Assembly: GCF_000507845.1 (NCBI RefSeq)
Contig: NZ_KI669454.1
Span: 653,269 to 717,268, forward strand
Origin: Helicobacter macacae MIT 99-5501
GTDB taxonomy: Bacteria; Campylobacterota; Campylobacteria; Campylobacterales; Helicobacteraceae
Length of the DNA: 64,000 bases
Direction: 5' to 3'
A program made the position numbers and the translations under genes. The notes beneath the pieces were generated by a model. That model saw only the letters and a program-made list of their open reading frames with translations, did not search any database and was not told where the DNA came from. Of the stretch, positions 18,714-27,326 are shown in pieces. Within the stretch, counting starts at the first letter, position 1; the number at the start of each line of letters is the position of its first letter.

Positions 18714-19463
18714 TTATAGCCCAATTACACCAACGCGCACTTGGTTTAGCTTGGGATTTTGGGCTATGTCTATCATCGCGCTTGCATAGTCTGCGTAAGA
18801 GCCTTTGGATTGCCCTTTAGCATTTACCTCAAACTCCTCGCCGATGATTTTGTATTTGCCACTTTTGGGTGCGTCTGGCACAAACTCCGCAGGTGGGCTT
18901 ACATACACCCAATTTAGCCCCTTTTGGGTGCGCAAAAACTCCAAAAGCTCGCCGTGTGCGTTTGCCACGCCTTTGTAGGCTTCTGGGAAGCTAGGCGTAT
19001 CCATTAGCCTTGTGGTGTGGCTTTTGTCCATATACAAGCCTCCTGCACCGCCCACGACTAGCAATCGCGCCTTATTGCCTTGCAAGATTTTCGCCAAATA
19101 CTCGCCGTGCTTTTTATACAGGCTAAAGTCTTTCCACTCGCCAAAGGCATCGATGATGACATCAAAGCCTTGTAAATCCGCGCTTGTGAGTGCGAAAATG
19201 TCTTTTTGCACTACTTTTGCTCCCTTTTGCTCCAAATCTTTTGCCTTGCTCGCATTGCGCACAAACGCACTCACACTATGTCCGCGACTTAGTGCTTCTA
19301 GCGTGATAAGTCGCCCTGCTTTACCTGTGGCTGCCAAAACTGCAATATTCATTTTCGCTCCTTTTTTTGCTATATTTTTGCCAAAAGCACTACTGCTTAA
19401 AACCGCCAATCCTACGCCCAAAATCGAAGCCTTTAAAAAAGCTCGTCTATTGTTGTTTCTCAT
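18714..19463 (-). CDS. NAD(P)-binding oxidoreductase with twin-arginine signal
   Basis: A 249-aa protein with an atypical SDR / NAD(P)H-binding Rossmann fold: MNIAVLAATGKAGRLITLEAL begins at about residue 38 and carries the GxxGxxG nucleotide loop. Residues 4-28 form a Tat-type signal (NNRRAFLKA, then a hydrophobic stretch and SSAFG), suggesting export of the folded protein to the periplasm. An internal methionine at residue 38 could give a cytoplasmic form without the signal. It lies 26 bases after a cupin gene and opposite an HxlR regulator, suggesting an inducible detoxification operon. Substrate unknown. Confidence 0.8.
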   Translation of the reverse strand: MRNNNRRAFLKASILGVGLAVLSSSAFGKNIAKKGAKMNIAVLAATGKAGRLITLEALSRGHSVSAFVRNASKAKDLEQKGAKVVQKDIFALTSADLQGFDVIIDAFGEWKDFSLYKKHGEYLAKILQGNKARLLVVGGAGGLYMDKSHTTRLMDTPSFPEAYKGVANAHGELLEFLRTQKGLNWVYVSPPAEFVPDAPKSGKYKIIGEEFEVNAKGQSKGSYADYASAMIDIAQNPKLNQVRVGVIGL

Positions 19464-19489
19464 ATTTTTCTCCTTTTTTTGAATCGTTT

Positions 19490-19840
19490 CTATTCGCCCA
19501 TAATGCCGTCATTTTGCGTCCATTGCGTAAGGCTATTTTCCTTTACCTGCATACACAAAAAGCGCAAATCCGTTTTCGCCGACATTTTACGCATAACGCT
19601 AGGTGCGACACGCAACGCGTCATTTGCCTTAAGCGCGACTTTTTGCCCATCTAGCTCCATTTCGCCATCACCTTGCAAAATAATATAAACTTCCTCATTT
19701 TGCTTGTGCGCGTGGTAAAATGGCACAGCAGCACCCGCTGGGAGCGCGTTGTATGAGATTTCACAGCCACTTAAGCCCATTGCTTCCTTAAACTCCGTGC
19801 GTGGCTCAGCACCAAATGAGATTTTACTAAACTTTGACAT
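19490..19840 (-). CDS. small cupin-domain protein
   Basis: A 116-aa single cupin barrel. Motif one is FYHAHKQNEEVYIIL, with its two His and Glu as likely metal ligands, and motif two is the ALRVAPSVMRKM region. Such proteins bind a metal and act as dioxygenases, isomerases or sensors; no specific reaction can be named. GGAGG is placed just before the ATG. It is first in a two-gene operon with the Tat-signal oxidoreductase and divergent from hxlR. Confidence 0.85.
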   Translation of the reverse strand: MSKFSKISFGAEPRTEFKEAMGLSGCEISYNALPAGAAVPFYHAHKQNEEVYIILQGDGEMELDGQKVALKANDALRVAPSVMRKMSAKTDLRFLCMQVKENSLTQWTQNDGIMGE

Positions 19841-19916
19841 TTCTGCCTCCTTTGATTTTTGGTATTTAGATTCGCCAAAAGGATTTCGCTTTTAGCGTGA
19901 GGGAATTATAATGAAG

Positions 19917-19962
19917 TAATATCATAAAATCAAGTAGGGATATTTTTATAATATAATATCAT
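19917..19962. promoter_or_regulatory. candidate HxlR operator region (direct and inverted TAATATCAT repeats)
   Basis: TAATATCAT occurs at 19917-19925 and again at 19954-19962. The second overlaps a short inverted repeat GATATT/AATATC (19939-19960). The sites sit between the divergent cupin and HxlR genes, where such regulators normally bind. Binding is inferred. Confidence 0.4.
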
Positions 19963-20059
19963 TTTTAGGACTATTGCGTAAAATAGGCTAAAATTTAAGC
20001 AAAGATTTTTTGAAATTTTGCTAGAATGTGTCGTTTAAATTTTAAAAAAGGAGTAAAAA

Positions 20060-20422
20060 ATGGGCGCGAAAATGTATAGCGAGGAGTTTTTCTCTCCCTG
20101 CCCTGTGGAAACCACACTGAATCTCATCGGTAATAAATGGAAGCTCATCATCGTGCGGGATTTACTCACGGGCAAAAAGCGATTTGGCGAGCTAAAAAAG
20201 TCCATAAGCGCGAGCAAAAATCAAAGCATAAGCCAAAATGTGCTCACCCAAAATCTGCGCGAGCTAGAGGGTGCTGGAATCATCAAGCGCAAGGTGTATG
20301 CGGAAGTCCCGCCCAAAGTGGAATACTCGCTAACCGAGCTAGGGCAATCGCTTGATGCGATTTTGCTAAGTCTGCAAACTTGGGGAATGACATATCAAAG
20401 CAACCTTAAAAAAATCGGGTAG
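20060..20422 (+). CDS. HxlR-family transcriptional regulator
   Basis: A 120-aa winged-helix protein. The conserved CPVETTLNLIGNKWKLIIVRDL start, here with the redox-sensitive cysteine C15, leads to FGELKKSI and LTQNLRELEGAGIIKRKVY, the recognition helix and wing. HxlR proteins such as HypR and YodB sense aldehydes, quinones or oxidants. AAAAGGAG lies 7 bases before the ATG, and TAGAAT at 20022-20027 may be its -10. Divergent placement suggests it controls the cupin/oxidoreductase operon and itself. Confidence 0.92.
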   Translation: MGAKMYSEEFFSPCPVETTLNLIGNKWKLIIVRDLLTGKKRFGELKKSISASKNQSISQNVLTQNLRELEGAGIIKRKVYAEVPPKVEYSLTELGQSLDAILLSLQTWGMTYQSNLKKIG

Positions 20423-20799
20423 AAATCCGCAACAGAAACACGCAGTGGAGAATCTAATAAGCTAGCGCGGGGGAATGCAGGGGGGAAATCTAGTTCAGAG
20501 AGAATTTAGTGACGGGAAAAAATTTGGTGGCAGAAATCTAGCGCGGGATAATCTAGCGAAAAAAAAGCAGTGTGGAAAATAGGGCAGTGAAAGTCGGGCG
20601 AAAAATCAGGGCAAAAAAGTGGGTGAAAAATTAGGTAGGTTTTGACAAGGTGTCTAGCAAGCTAGATTTTGATAAGCTATTTTAGTGAGTTTTTTAGTAA
20701 AATTATTTCCACATTTTTTTTGGACAAAAATTTTTGTAGAAAAACGATAGAATCGTAAAATTGCCTAAAAAAAACAAAACAACAACTAAGAGGAATAAT
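20423..20799. other. intergenic region with decayed AAATCTAGCG-type repeats, upstream of mntP
   Basis: No gene is seen. The first 200 bases repeat variants of GAATCTA, AAATCTAGCGCGGG and GGGCAAAAAA, giving a purine-rich, degraded repeat-like texture. The last part is AT-rich and leads into AAGAGGA before mntP. A manganese riboswitch was looked for but could not be recognised. Confidence 0.4.
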
Positions 20800-21366
20800 A
20801 TGGAATTTTGGAGTGTATTTTTGGTGGCGTGTGCGCTTAGTGCAGATGCCTTTGCTGTTAGCCTTTGCAAAGGATTTAGCCTAAAAAAAATAGAGCCAAA
20901 GCATTATGCGATTGTGGCGGCGTATTTTGGTGGATTTCAGGGGGCTATGCCCTTGCTTGGATATGCGCTTGGATTTTCTTTTAGTGCGTTTATCGCTAAG
21001 TTTGACCATTGGATTGCGTTTGGTTTGCTCTCTTTTATCGGGCTAAAGATGATAAAAGAATCCTTTGGGGAGCATTCTTGTGGTGTGGAGGGAGCGGATT
21101 TTGGCTATAAGATTATGCTTCCTTTGGCTATCGCTACGAGCATAGACGCGCTAGCAGTGGGAGTAAGCCTAGCTGTGCTAGAAACGCATATTTTTGCAAA
21201 TGCGCTTTGTATCGGCGTGGTGAGCGCGGCTTTTTCTATCCTTGCGCTAAAAGTGGGCAATCGCTTTGGCTTGCGCTTTGCAAACAAAGCCGAGCTTTTG
21301 GGCGGTGCTATACTTGTGCTTATCGGCACAAAAATTCTAGTAGAGCATTTAATCGAGGGGATTTAA
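20800..21366 (+). CDS. mntP: manganese efflux pump MntP
   Basis: A 188-aa membrane protein with six expected helices. It has the two family Asp motifs, ACALSADAFAVSLCKGF near the start and ATSIDALAVGVSLA in the second half. MntP exports Mn2+ from the cytoplasm. The frame is open upstream to a TTG at 20761, but the ATG at 20800 is preferred: it follows AAGAGGA and gives the standard N-terminus, whereas the extra residues would be a basic, non-conserved lead. Confidence 0.93.
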   Translation: MEFWSVFLVACALSADAFAVSLCKGFSLKKIEPKHYAIVAAYFGGFQGAMPLLGYALGFSFSAFIAKFDHWIAFGLLSFIGLKMIKESFGEHSCGVEGADFGYKIMLPLAIATSIDALAVGVSLAVLETHIFANALCIGVVSAAFSILALKVGNRFGLRFANKAELLGGAILVLIGTKILVEHLIEGI

Positions 21367-21421
21367 AGCATTGATTTTGCTATAATTGCGCTTTTTTAGT
21401 TTCGTTTAAGGCTTATATATT

Positions 21422-23689
21422 ATGAAAAAAAATCACAAAAAAGATTTTGATATTATTGTCGTGGGTGGCGGACACGCAGGGCTAGAAGCTGCCTGTATAG
21501 CTGCCAAGATGGGCGCAAAAGTGCATTTGCTAACGATATTAGTGGAAAATATTGCCCTTGCAAGCTGCAATCCCGCTATCGGCGGGCTTGGCAAGGGGCA
21601 TTTAGTCAAAGAAATAGACGCGCTAGGCGGGGTTATGGGGCGTATAAGTGATAAATGCGGAATCCAATACCGCACGCTAAATGCTTCAAAAGGTCCAGCT
21701 GTGCGAGGCACGCGAGCTCAAATCGATATGGACGCTTATAGAATCTATGCGCGAAATCTAGCTCTAAACACTCCAAATCTCACTATCTCACAAGAAATGG
21801 CGTGTGAGATTTTGCTACAATCAGATGGGCTTCCTAGCAAATCTAGCACAAAGGCTAGTGTAAAATCAACTAGCACAAAATCTAAAAAACCACACGATTT
21901 GGCACAAGAATCTATAAAACCCAAAGCCATAGGCATTCGCACCAATATCGGTAAATCCTACTATGCTGATAAAATCATCATCACCACAGGCACATTTTTG
22001 CGCGGGCTTGTCCATATCGGGGAAAATCAAATCATAAATGGGCGATTTGGCGAGAGTGCTAGCAATGAGCTAAGCCAAAGCCTAAAAAACATAGGGCTAA
22101 AGCTAGGACGACTAAAAACAGGCACTTGCCCGCGCATAGATGGGCGAAGCATAGATTTTGCCTCCCTAGAGCGACACATAGGCGATGAGAATCCACCGCA
22201 CTTTAGCTACCACACAAGTGTGTCTTTGGAAAAATCCGCTAGCGATTTTGCACCACAGGATTTGCCTTGCTTTGTAACCTATACAAATCAAAACACGCAT
22301 AAAATCATTAGAGAAAATTTCCACCGTGCACCACTTTTCACGGGGCAAATCGAGGGTGTGGGTCCAAGATATTGCCCAAGCATCGAGGATAAAATCAATC
22401 GCTTTGCTGATAAAGAGCGACATCAATTATTTCTAGAGCCACAGACAAAAGATTGCGTAGAATACTACATAAATGGGCTTACTACTTCGCTACCTGTGGA
22501 TGTGCAAGAGGAAGTCATTCACAGCATAAAGGGGCTAGAAAACGCACGCATAACGCGCTATGGATATGCCATAGAATATGACTATGTCGAGCCAACACAG
22601 CTAAAGCACACGCTTGAGTGCAAAGAGGTGGATTGCTTGTATCTAGCGGGGCAGATAAATGGGACTACGGGCTATGAGGAAGCGGGGGCATTGGGGCTTA
22701 TGGCGGGGATAAATGCGGCGTTGAGCCTAAAGTCGAATTTACCAAAAAAAGAAGAAATTTTAGAGAATCATTACGCCAAAAAATGCGCAAAATCTAGCGA
22801 GGTAGATTCTACACTTGATAAGTTAGTCTTTCGCCGTGATGAAAGCTATATCGGTGTGATGATTGATGATTTGGTAACTAAAGGCACAAAAGAGCCTTAT
22901 CGGCTTTTTACCTCGCGTGCGGAGTATCGCTTGCTTTTGCGCGAGGATAATGCGATATATCGCTTGCTAGAATATGCCAATGCACTAGGCACGATTTCGC
23001 CTAGTGATTATGCGATTTTCGCACAAGAGAAGCGTGATATTGCTAGTGCTATGGAATATCTAGAAACTGTCTCTATCACGCCTGCTAAGCGTGTGCAGGA
23101 GTTTTTGGCTAGCATAAATCAACCTGTGCTAAATGATAAAACCGCGCTTGTGCATATCATAGGGCGAGGTGAGTTTGGGCAAAATCTTTTGCAAAATGAT
23201 TTTAGTGATTTTTTTGCGCTAGAGGAGTTTTTGGAAAAAGAAGCTTTGGCTAAAGACTCTAGCTTGCGAGTAGCACAGCAAGTGGGACAAAATCTCACAC
23301 AAGATATTTCGCAAAATATTCCCCAAAATCTTGCTTCAAATTCTGTCAAAGATTTGACTAGCAAGGCAGACAAAAAAGAAAATCCACAAAATTTATTGCC
23401 ACCGAAATTTCACACTATGTCAAAGCGGACACTAAGCCAAATCCAAATTTTGTGTAAATATCACAACTACATACAAAAGCAACTAAGCGATGTGGCAAAT
23501 ATGAATGAAATGCTAAAGCTAAAGATTCCGCAGGATTTTGAGTATAGGGGGATTTCTGGGCTTTCACTTGAAGTGGTAGAAAAACTTAGCCTTGCAAAGC
23601 CAGCTACGCTTTTTGAAGCGAGCAAAATCAGTGGGATTACCCCTGCTAGCTTAGATGTGCTTCATCTATATATTCATCTGCGCTCTTAA
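21422..23689 (+). CDS. mnmG: tRNA uridine-5-carboxymethylaminomethyl modification enzyme MnmG
   Basis: MnmG (GidA) works with MnmE to add the carboxymethylaminomethyl group to U34 of certain tRNAs. The FAD site [10 protein letters not shown] (11-20) is followed by [23 protein letters not shown], and the family stretch [15 protein letters not shown] occurs later. At 755 aa it is over 100 residues longer than usual. One insertion is a Ser/Lys/Thr-rich stretch at about 134-168, the other a Gln/Asn/Ser/Lys-rich stretch at about 612-660, before the C-terminal MnmE-binding domain. Both keep frame. Confidence 0.96.
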   Translation: MKKNHKKDFDIIVVGGGHAGLEAACIAAKMGAKVHLLTILVENIALASCNPAIGGLGKGHLVKEIDALGGVMGRISDKCGIQYRTLNASKGPAVRGTRAQIDMDAYRIYARNLALNTPNLTISQEMACEILLQSDGLPSKSSTKASVKSTSTKSKKPHDLAQESIKPKAIGIRTNIGKSYYADKIIITTGTFLRGLVHIGENQIINGRFGESASNELSQSLKNIGLKLGRLKTGTCPRIDGRSIDFASLERHIGDENPPHFSYHTSVSLEKSASDFAPQDLPCFVTYTNQNTHKIIRENFHRAPLFTGQIEGVGPRYCPSIEDKINRFADKERHQLFLEPQTKDCVEYYINGLTTSLPVDVQEEVIHSIKGLENARITRYGYAIEYDYVEPTQLKHTLECKEVDCLYLAGQINGTTGYEEAGALGLMAGINAALSLKSNLPKKEEILENHYAKKCAKSSEVDSTLDKLVFRRDESYIGVMIDDLVTKGTKEPYRLFTSRAEYRLLLREDNAIYRLLEYANALGTISPSDYAIFAQEKRDIASAMEYLETVSITPAKRVQEFLASINQPVLNDKTALVHIIGRGEFGQNLLQNDFSDFFALEEFLEKEALAKDSSLRVAQQVGQNLTQDISQNIPQNLASNSVKDLTSKADKKENPQNLLPPKFHTMSKRTLSQIQILCKYHNYIQKQLSDVANMNEMLKLKIPQDFEYRGISGLSLEVVEKLSLAKPATLFEASKISGITPASLDVLHLYIHLRS

Positions 23690-23743
23690 AGGAATTTAGT
23701 AGCTAGAATCTAATATGCCAAAATCTAAACACTAAGGAAAAAA

Positions 23744-25111
23744 ATGCCACCAAAAAATCAAAGTGATTGCAAAAATATTCCACAAAAATCTTGTCAAAAG
23801 GATTTTCAACAATCTTGCATAGAGCTTTTGTGCGAGCTGATAAAGAAACCAAGCATAACCCCACAAGAATGCGGAATCTACCAAATCATAGAATCCAAAC
23901 TTGACGAAGTGGGAGGGTTTAGATTTTTGCGCTTTGATAAGGGCGGGGTAAAAAATCTTTTTGCTTATAAGGTTTTGGAAAAAAAATCTAGCGCAAAATC
24001 TAGTGGGGATTTGAGCGCGGATTCAAATATAAACTTAAGCGCAAAATCAAGCACAATCTCAAGTGATAGCATAAGGCATTTTTGTTTTATGGGGCATATT
24101 GATGTCGTGCCTGCAGGGGGGAATTGGAGTGTTGAGCCATTTGGTGCGGCAGTGAGAGAGGGCAAAATCTATGGTAGAGGCGCACAAGATATGAAAGCTG
24201 GGGTTGCTGCATTTGTGAGTGCGGTGGTGGATTTTGCAAGAGAGATAGAAGCAAGCAAAATAAAAGCAAGAGGGGTAGGGGAGGCAAGCAAAGCAATGGA
24301 AGCAAGCGAGGCAAAATCTCAAAATGACTTGCCTATCCTCTCAATACTTCTAACTAGTGATGAAGAGGGTGAGGGCATATATGGCACTAGATATGCCCTA
24401 AGTGAGCTACAAAAGCTAGATTTGCTCCCCACCCACGCTATTGTCGCAGAGCCCACTTGTGATGAGGAGTTTGGCGATATGATAAAGGTGGGGCGGAGAG
24501 GCTCGATAAATGGTTCACTCAAAATCATAGGCAAGCAAGGACACGCAGCCTATCCGCAAAAATGCCTAAACCCTATCGAAGCACTAAGCGTGGCACTGCC
24601 GCTAATAGCTGGCGTGAAGCTAGATGAGGGCAATGAGTATTTTTCCCCATCTACGCTTGTAGCAACGGATATAAGAGGTGGGCTTGAAGTTTGCAATGTA
24701 ACGCCAAGTGATGTTACTTTGCGATTTAATCTGCGAAATTCTACGCTTTTTGGATTGGGCGATTTGGAGGTGCATTTTGGGCGTATTGTGGAGATGATTG
24801 AGCACAAAGTAGAGGGTGTGAAATGTGAGCTAACTCTATCCCAAAGCTCAAAGCCGTTTTTAAGCAATGCTAATAGCACTCTTATAAAATCTCTAGCAAA
24901 AAGTGTGGAGAAAATCACGCATATAACGCCCACTCTTGGCACAGGTGGTGGGACAAGCGATGCGAGATTTGCCAAAGAGTTTGGTATAGAAGTGGCGGAA
25001 TTTGGCGTGAAAAATGACAAAATCCACAGCGTAGATGAATGCGTAGAGATAGCCCAAGTAGTGGGACTTTATGAAGTGTTTTTGGATTTTCTAAAAAATG
25101 AGATAGCGTAG
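23744..25111 (+). CDS. dapE: succinyl-diaminopimelate desuccinylase
   Basis: DapE hydrolyses N-succinyl-LL-diaminopimelate to LL-DAP and succinate in the lysine/peptidoglycan pathway. The M20 metallopeptidase ligand motifs are present: FMGHIDVVPAG, GRGAQDMKAGVAAFV and TSDEEGEGIYGT, then VAEPTCDEEF and GTGGGTSDARF. The 455-aa length exceeds the usual 375-385 because of two Ser/Lys/Ala-rich insertions, at about 77-105 and 167-193. The AAGGAAAA site lies before the ATG. It probably follows mnmG in one transcript (54-base gap). Confidence 0.94.
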   Translation: MPPKNQSDCKNIPQKSCQKDFQQSCIELLCELIKKPSITPQECGIYQIIESKLDEVGGFRFLRFDKGGVKNLFAYKVLEKKSSAKSSGDLSADSNINLSAKSSTISSDSIRHFCFMGHIDVVPAGGNWSVEPFGAAVREGKIYGRGAQDMKAGVAAFVSAVVDFAREIEASKIKARGVGEASKAMEASEAKSQNDLPILSILLTSDEEGEGIYGTRYALSELQKLDLLPTHAIVAEPTCDEEFGDMIKVGRRGSINGSLKIIGKQGHAAYPQKCLNPIEALSVALPLIAGVKLDEGNEYFSPSTLVATDIRGGLEVCNVTPSDVTLRFNLRNSTLFGLGDLEVHFGRIVEMIEHKVEGVKCELTLSQSSKPFLSNANSTLIKSLAKSVEKITHITPTLGTGGGTSDARFAKEFGIEVAEFGVKNDKIHSVDECVEIAQVVGLYEVFLDFLKNEIA

Positions 25112-25307
25112 ATAAAATCTTTTGTCAAAAAATATGTTTTTGGATTTTTATTTTACTGCAGTGCTAGTGTAAATTATGAAAAACATAATCATTTCATAAA
25201 TTTAATCATTTTTATATGCTTTCTGCATATTTTTAATTATTTTTACACATTTTTGTATAAAATCGTAACATATTTGTATTTTTTACAAAAGTTAAAATAT
25301 ATTTTAC

Positions 25308-25336
25308 TTGACAAATTATTTTTTCTCTTTTACAAT
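25308..25336 (+). promoter_or_regulatory. promoter of peptide gene A
   Basis: TTGACA (25308-25313) and TACAAT (25331-25336) with an exact 17-base spacer form a strong vegetative promoter. Transcription would begin near 25343, exactly where the leader stem begins. Confidence 0.75.
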
Positions 25337-25342
25337 TTACTT

Positions 25343-25415
25343 GCTACCCCAAAAAGAATTGATAAATAATTGACAGATTATTAAATCTTTTCTTTAAAAA
25401 TTTTTAAGAGGTGGC
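25343..25415 (+). ncRNA. candidate structured 5' leader of peptide gene A
   Basis: GCTACC at 25343-25348, at the predicted 5' end of the mRNA, can pair with GGTGGC at 25410-25415 (one G-U pair). The second copy has the fully paired version GCCACC/GGTGGC, a compensatory-type change. The loop region is A/U-rich. The AAAGGAGG ribosome site (25431-25438) follows 15 bases later. Riboswitch, thermosensor or mRNA-stabilising stem are all possible. Confidence 0.45.
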
Positions 25416-25444
25416 AATATTACTTCATTGAAAGGAGGCGCGAA

Positions 25445-25753
25445 ATGAATAAAATCATTTCAATCCTAGCTTTAAGTGCCTTTGTAGGCATTAGTGGTTT
25501 ATCAGCTGGCGTTGATTCTAGCCAATCCAAAGCAGTGCAAACGCTATCTAAAGCAGATAGTGAGTTTCTATTTGGTGCAAATGCTAAGAATCTAAATGTA
25601 GAAATTCTATCTCAAAAAGAGCTAGATGAAACAAGAGCCGAGTTTTGGCCTTTGTTTTTATACGGACTTAGCATAGGCTATATGGGTGTAGCAAATGCTC
25701 CAGGACCAAATGGTCCTACTTATAGTCATCCTGCACAAGTTTTTTGGAAATAG
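25445..25753 (+). CDS. small secreted peptide A, bacteriocin-like (unrecognised)
   Basis: A 102-aa protein with a clear signal peptide (MNKIISILALSAFVGISGLSAG, cleavage likely near residue 22). The mature part has FLFGANAKNLNVEILSQKELDETRAEFW and ends in a Gly/Pro/Tyr-rich segment (YGLSIGYMGVANAPGPNG). LSQKELDET resembles the leader motifs of small class II-type peptides, but the GG site is absent. An unusually strong AAAGGAGG precedes the ATG. The stop is directly followed by the ATG of a membrane protein, a layout suggesting peptide plus immunity or partner protein. Function inferred only from context. Confidence 0.6.
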   Translation: MNKIISILALSAFVGISGLSAGVDSSQSKAVQTLSKADSEFLFGANAKNLNVEILSQKELDETRAEFWPLFLYGLSIGYMGVANAPGPNGPTYSHPAQVFWK

Positions 25754-26194
25754 ATGACTAATAATATCCAAAACATAGAAATGTTGCATTTTTTGGAAGC
25801 ATTTGTGTATCAAACCACATATTTCCTGCTGTTTGTGCAGCCACTATGTTTTGGGCTTTTGTTTGGGAAATACACAAAATTGCGTGATATTTTTTTGTGT
25901 TTGTGCTTGATTTTTGCACAACTTTTTCTTATTGATTTTGATTATTCTCGCTTGAGTGTTCCTACATTAAGTGCCTTGAATTATATCTGCTTTGCACTAT
26001 CTTTAGGTGGTTTTGGCTATATGATGAGATTATTATACATTGTTACAAAGGCAAGGAATGTGGCAAAAAATAACACAAAATGTTCTGTGGAATATTATCC
26101 AAAGTATTTTACAAAAGATTTTATGGGTATAGTCATTATTTTTGCGTTACTGTTCGTGGTAGTGGTAGCAAAAATGGTGTATGATTTTGTTTAA
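25754..26194 (+). CDS. four-helix membrane protein coupled to peptide A
   Basis: A 146-aa protein not recognised as a known family. Four hydrophobic segments are predicted at about 13-36, 43-60, 73-96 and 123-145, separated by short charged loops, the last loop (about 97-120) being basic and Asn-rich. Its ATG immediately follows the TAG of peptide gene A with no separate strong ribosome site, so translation is probably coupled. A role as immunity, export or receptor protein for the peptide is inference. Confidence 0.65.
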   Translation: MTNNIQNIEMLHFLEAFVYQTTYFLLFVQPLCFGLLFGKYTKLRDIFLCLCLIFAQLFLIDFDYSRLSVPTLSALNYICFALSLGGFGYMMRLLYIVTKARNVAKNNTKCSVEYYPKYFTKDFMGIVIIFALLFVVVVAKMVYDFV

Positions 26195-26334
26195 AAATTA
26201 AGAATCTAAAGAAAGATGATAAGTTATAAAAAATAGAAATACTTAAAAACTTAATCATTTTTATATTTTCTGCATATTTTTGTATAAAATCGTAACATAT
26301 TTGGATTTTTTATAAAGATTAAAATATATTTTGC

Positions 26335-26364
26335 TTGATAAATTATTTTTTATTCACTTATAAT
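26335..26364 (+). promoter_or_regulatory. promoter of peptide gene B
   Basis: TTGATA (26335-26340) and TATAAT (26359-26364) are separated by 18 bases. The start of transcription, near 26371, again coincides with the 5' arm of the leader stem. Confidence 0.7.
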
Positions 26365-26370
26365 TTACTT

Positions 26371-26446
26371 GCCACCCCAAAAAGAATTGATAAAGAATTG
26401 ACAGATTATTAAATCTTTTCTTTAGAAAATTCTTTTAAGAGGTGGC
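26371..26446 (+). ncRNA. candidate structured 5' leader of peptide gene B
   Basis: GCCACC (26371-26376) pairs perfectly with GGTGGC (26441-26446). Inside, AAAAGAATT (about 26380-26388) can pair with AATTCTTTT (about 26428-26436), extending the stem. Copy A retains the outer stem but only a weaker inner one. Confidence 0.45.
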
Positions 26447-26477
26447 AAAATATTACTTCATTAAAAGGAGGTGCGAA

Positions 26478-26675
26478 ATGAAGCAAATCATTTCAATCTT
26501 AGAGCCTTGTTCTTTTGTGGGTATATCTGTGTCAAGTGTGCAAACTCCGCAAGCCACACTTACTACCCCTGCACCTAGTGTGCAAAAAATCCACACTCAC
26601 AAAGGCAGTGGACTCTCCGTTGTAGCTGGAGGCATTGTATTTGGTGGGCTTGGTAGCAAGATTGGTATTCGTTAG
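26478..26675 (+). CDS. small peptide B, glycine-rich, diverged paralogue of peptide A start
   Basis: A 65-aa product from the ATG at 26478, chosen because AAAAGGAGG lies 7 bases upstream and the start aligns with peptide A. An in-frame upstream ATG at 26442 lies in the leader and is rejected. The signal region (MKQIISILEPCSFVGIS) is a degraded copy of the paralogue and may be cleaved poorly. A Thr/Pro linker leads to a Gly-rich hydrophobic tail (GSGLSVVAGGIVFGGLGSK), with GxxxG-type spacing typical of membrane-active peptides. Peptide activity is inferred. Confidence 0.55.
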   Translation: MKQIISILEPCSFVGISVSSVQTPQATLTTPAPSVQKIHTHKGSGLSVVAGGIVFGGLGSKIGIR

Positions 26676-26702
26676 TGTAATTTTTGTCAATCAGGCAATA
26701 TT

Positions 26703-26918
26703 ATGAAGCGATTATCAAAAGTCTTTCTTTTTTACTTTTTTGGTATGTTTTTTAGCCATTTGATAATCACTTATGTGATTTCTCATATACCCGCTTGGGG
26801 ATATGCTACCTTACAACAAGGGAAAATCATAGAATGGCTAACTTCAGCTTTTGTTGTGGCATTTTTTTGGGCGATTAGTATGTGTGCTTTTTTGCTTTTT
26901 AGACGCAAAAGACATTAG
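26703..26918 (+). CDS. small two-helix membrane protein (family copy 1)
   Basis: A 71-aa protein with a basic N-terminus (MKRLSK), two hydrophobic helices (about 7-27 and 48-64) and a basic end (RRKRH). It lies 27 bases after peptide gene B. Its layout, including the SAF and AF residues before helix two, resembles the next two small proteins, suggesting a local family. Possibly an immunity protein; no known family recognised. Confidence 0.5.
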   Translation: MKRLSKVFLFYFFGMFFSHLIITYVISHIPAWGYATLQQGKIIEWLTSAFVVAFFWAISMCAFLLFRRKRH

Positions 26919-27087
26919 CAAAATATCCACATACCAAAAAAGTTTTTATGTATTTATGCAAGCTAAGCAAGGGATAAAATCCTTGCTTAGCAAAAAATAT
27001 TTTAAATCATAAAATAGATGGTAGAATCTCTTAAAAAAGTGCTAAGAGAAATGTTTTTCTTACATTTGAGGGCACGATAGTTTATAA

Positions 27088-27312
27088 ATGAGTAAGGCTT
27101 TCAAAATGAAATTATGTAAAATCTGCATATATTGGTTTTTGCTAATGTTTGTTGGGTTTTTGATTCCGCCATATATTTTTCCTTATGTCCCCATTGAGTT
27201 TTTTGCAGAATGGGGCTTAGAGTGGCAACAATCGGCATTTGCAAGGGCTTTTAGCGTAGGGGTTATGAGTGCGCTCGGGGCAGGTGCTTGGCATTATTTG
27301 AAAAAAGATTAA
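27088..27312 (+). CDS. small two-helix membrane protein (family copy 2)
   Basis: A 74-aa protein. Basic N-terminus (KAFKMKLCK), hydrophobic helix at about 11-31, a loop with Pro, Glu and Trp, then QQSAFARAFSVGVMSALGAGAW and a lysine end. The arrangement mirrors the gene at 26703. Weak upstream ribosome site. It is followed after 14 bases by a third similar gene. Confidence 0.45.
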   Translation: MSKAFKMKLCKICIYWFLLMFVGFLIPPYIFPYVPIEFFAEWGLEWQQSAFARAFSVGVMSALGAGAWHYLKKD

Positions 27313-27326
27313 AGGATAGTTTTGCA

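Larger units (their letters stand above)
25112..25444 (+). other. AT-rich regulatory region upstream of first peptide gene
   Basis: This has no gene. From about 25201 it is one copy of a duplicated promoter/leader block whose second copy lies at about 26250-26477. The promoter and leader are listed separately. Confidence 0.7.
25201..25500 (+). repeat. duplicated promoter-leader-signal block, copy A
   Basis: Nearly identical to about 26250-26535 over some 280 bases. Shared words include TTAATCATTTTTATAT, GTATAAAATCGTAACATATTT, CCCCAAAAAGAATTGATAA, ATTGACAGATTATTAAATC and TTACTTCATT. The match continues through the start codon and about 15 codons of the following small gene, showing that promoter, leader and signal sequence were copied together. 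Confidence 0.9.
26250..26535 (+). repeat. duplicated promoter-leader-signal block, copy B
   Basis: Second copy of the block at 25201-25500. It has a few indels and substitutions but keeps the -35/-10 elements, the leader stem, AAAAGGAGGTGCGAAATG and the codons for IISIL and FVGIS in the gene that follows. Confidence 0.9.
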
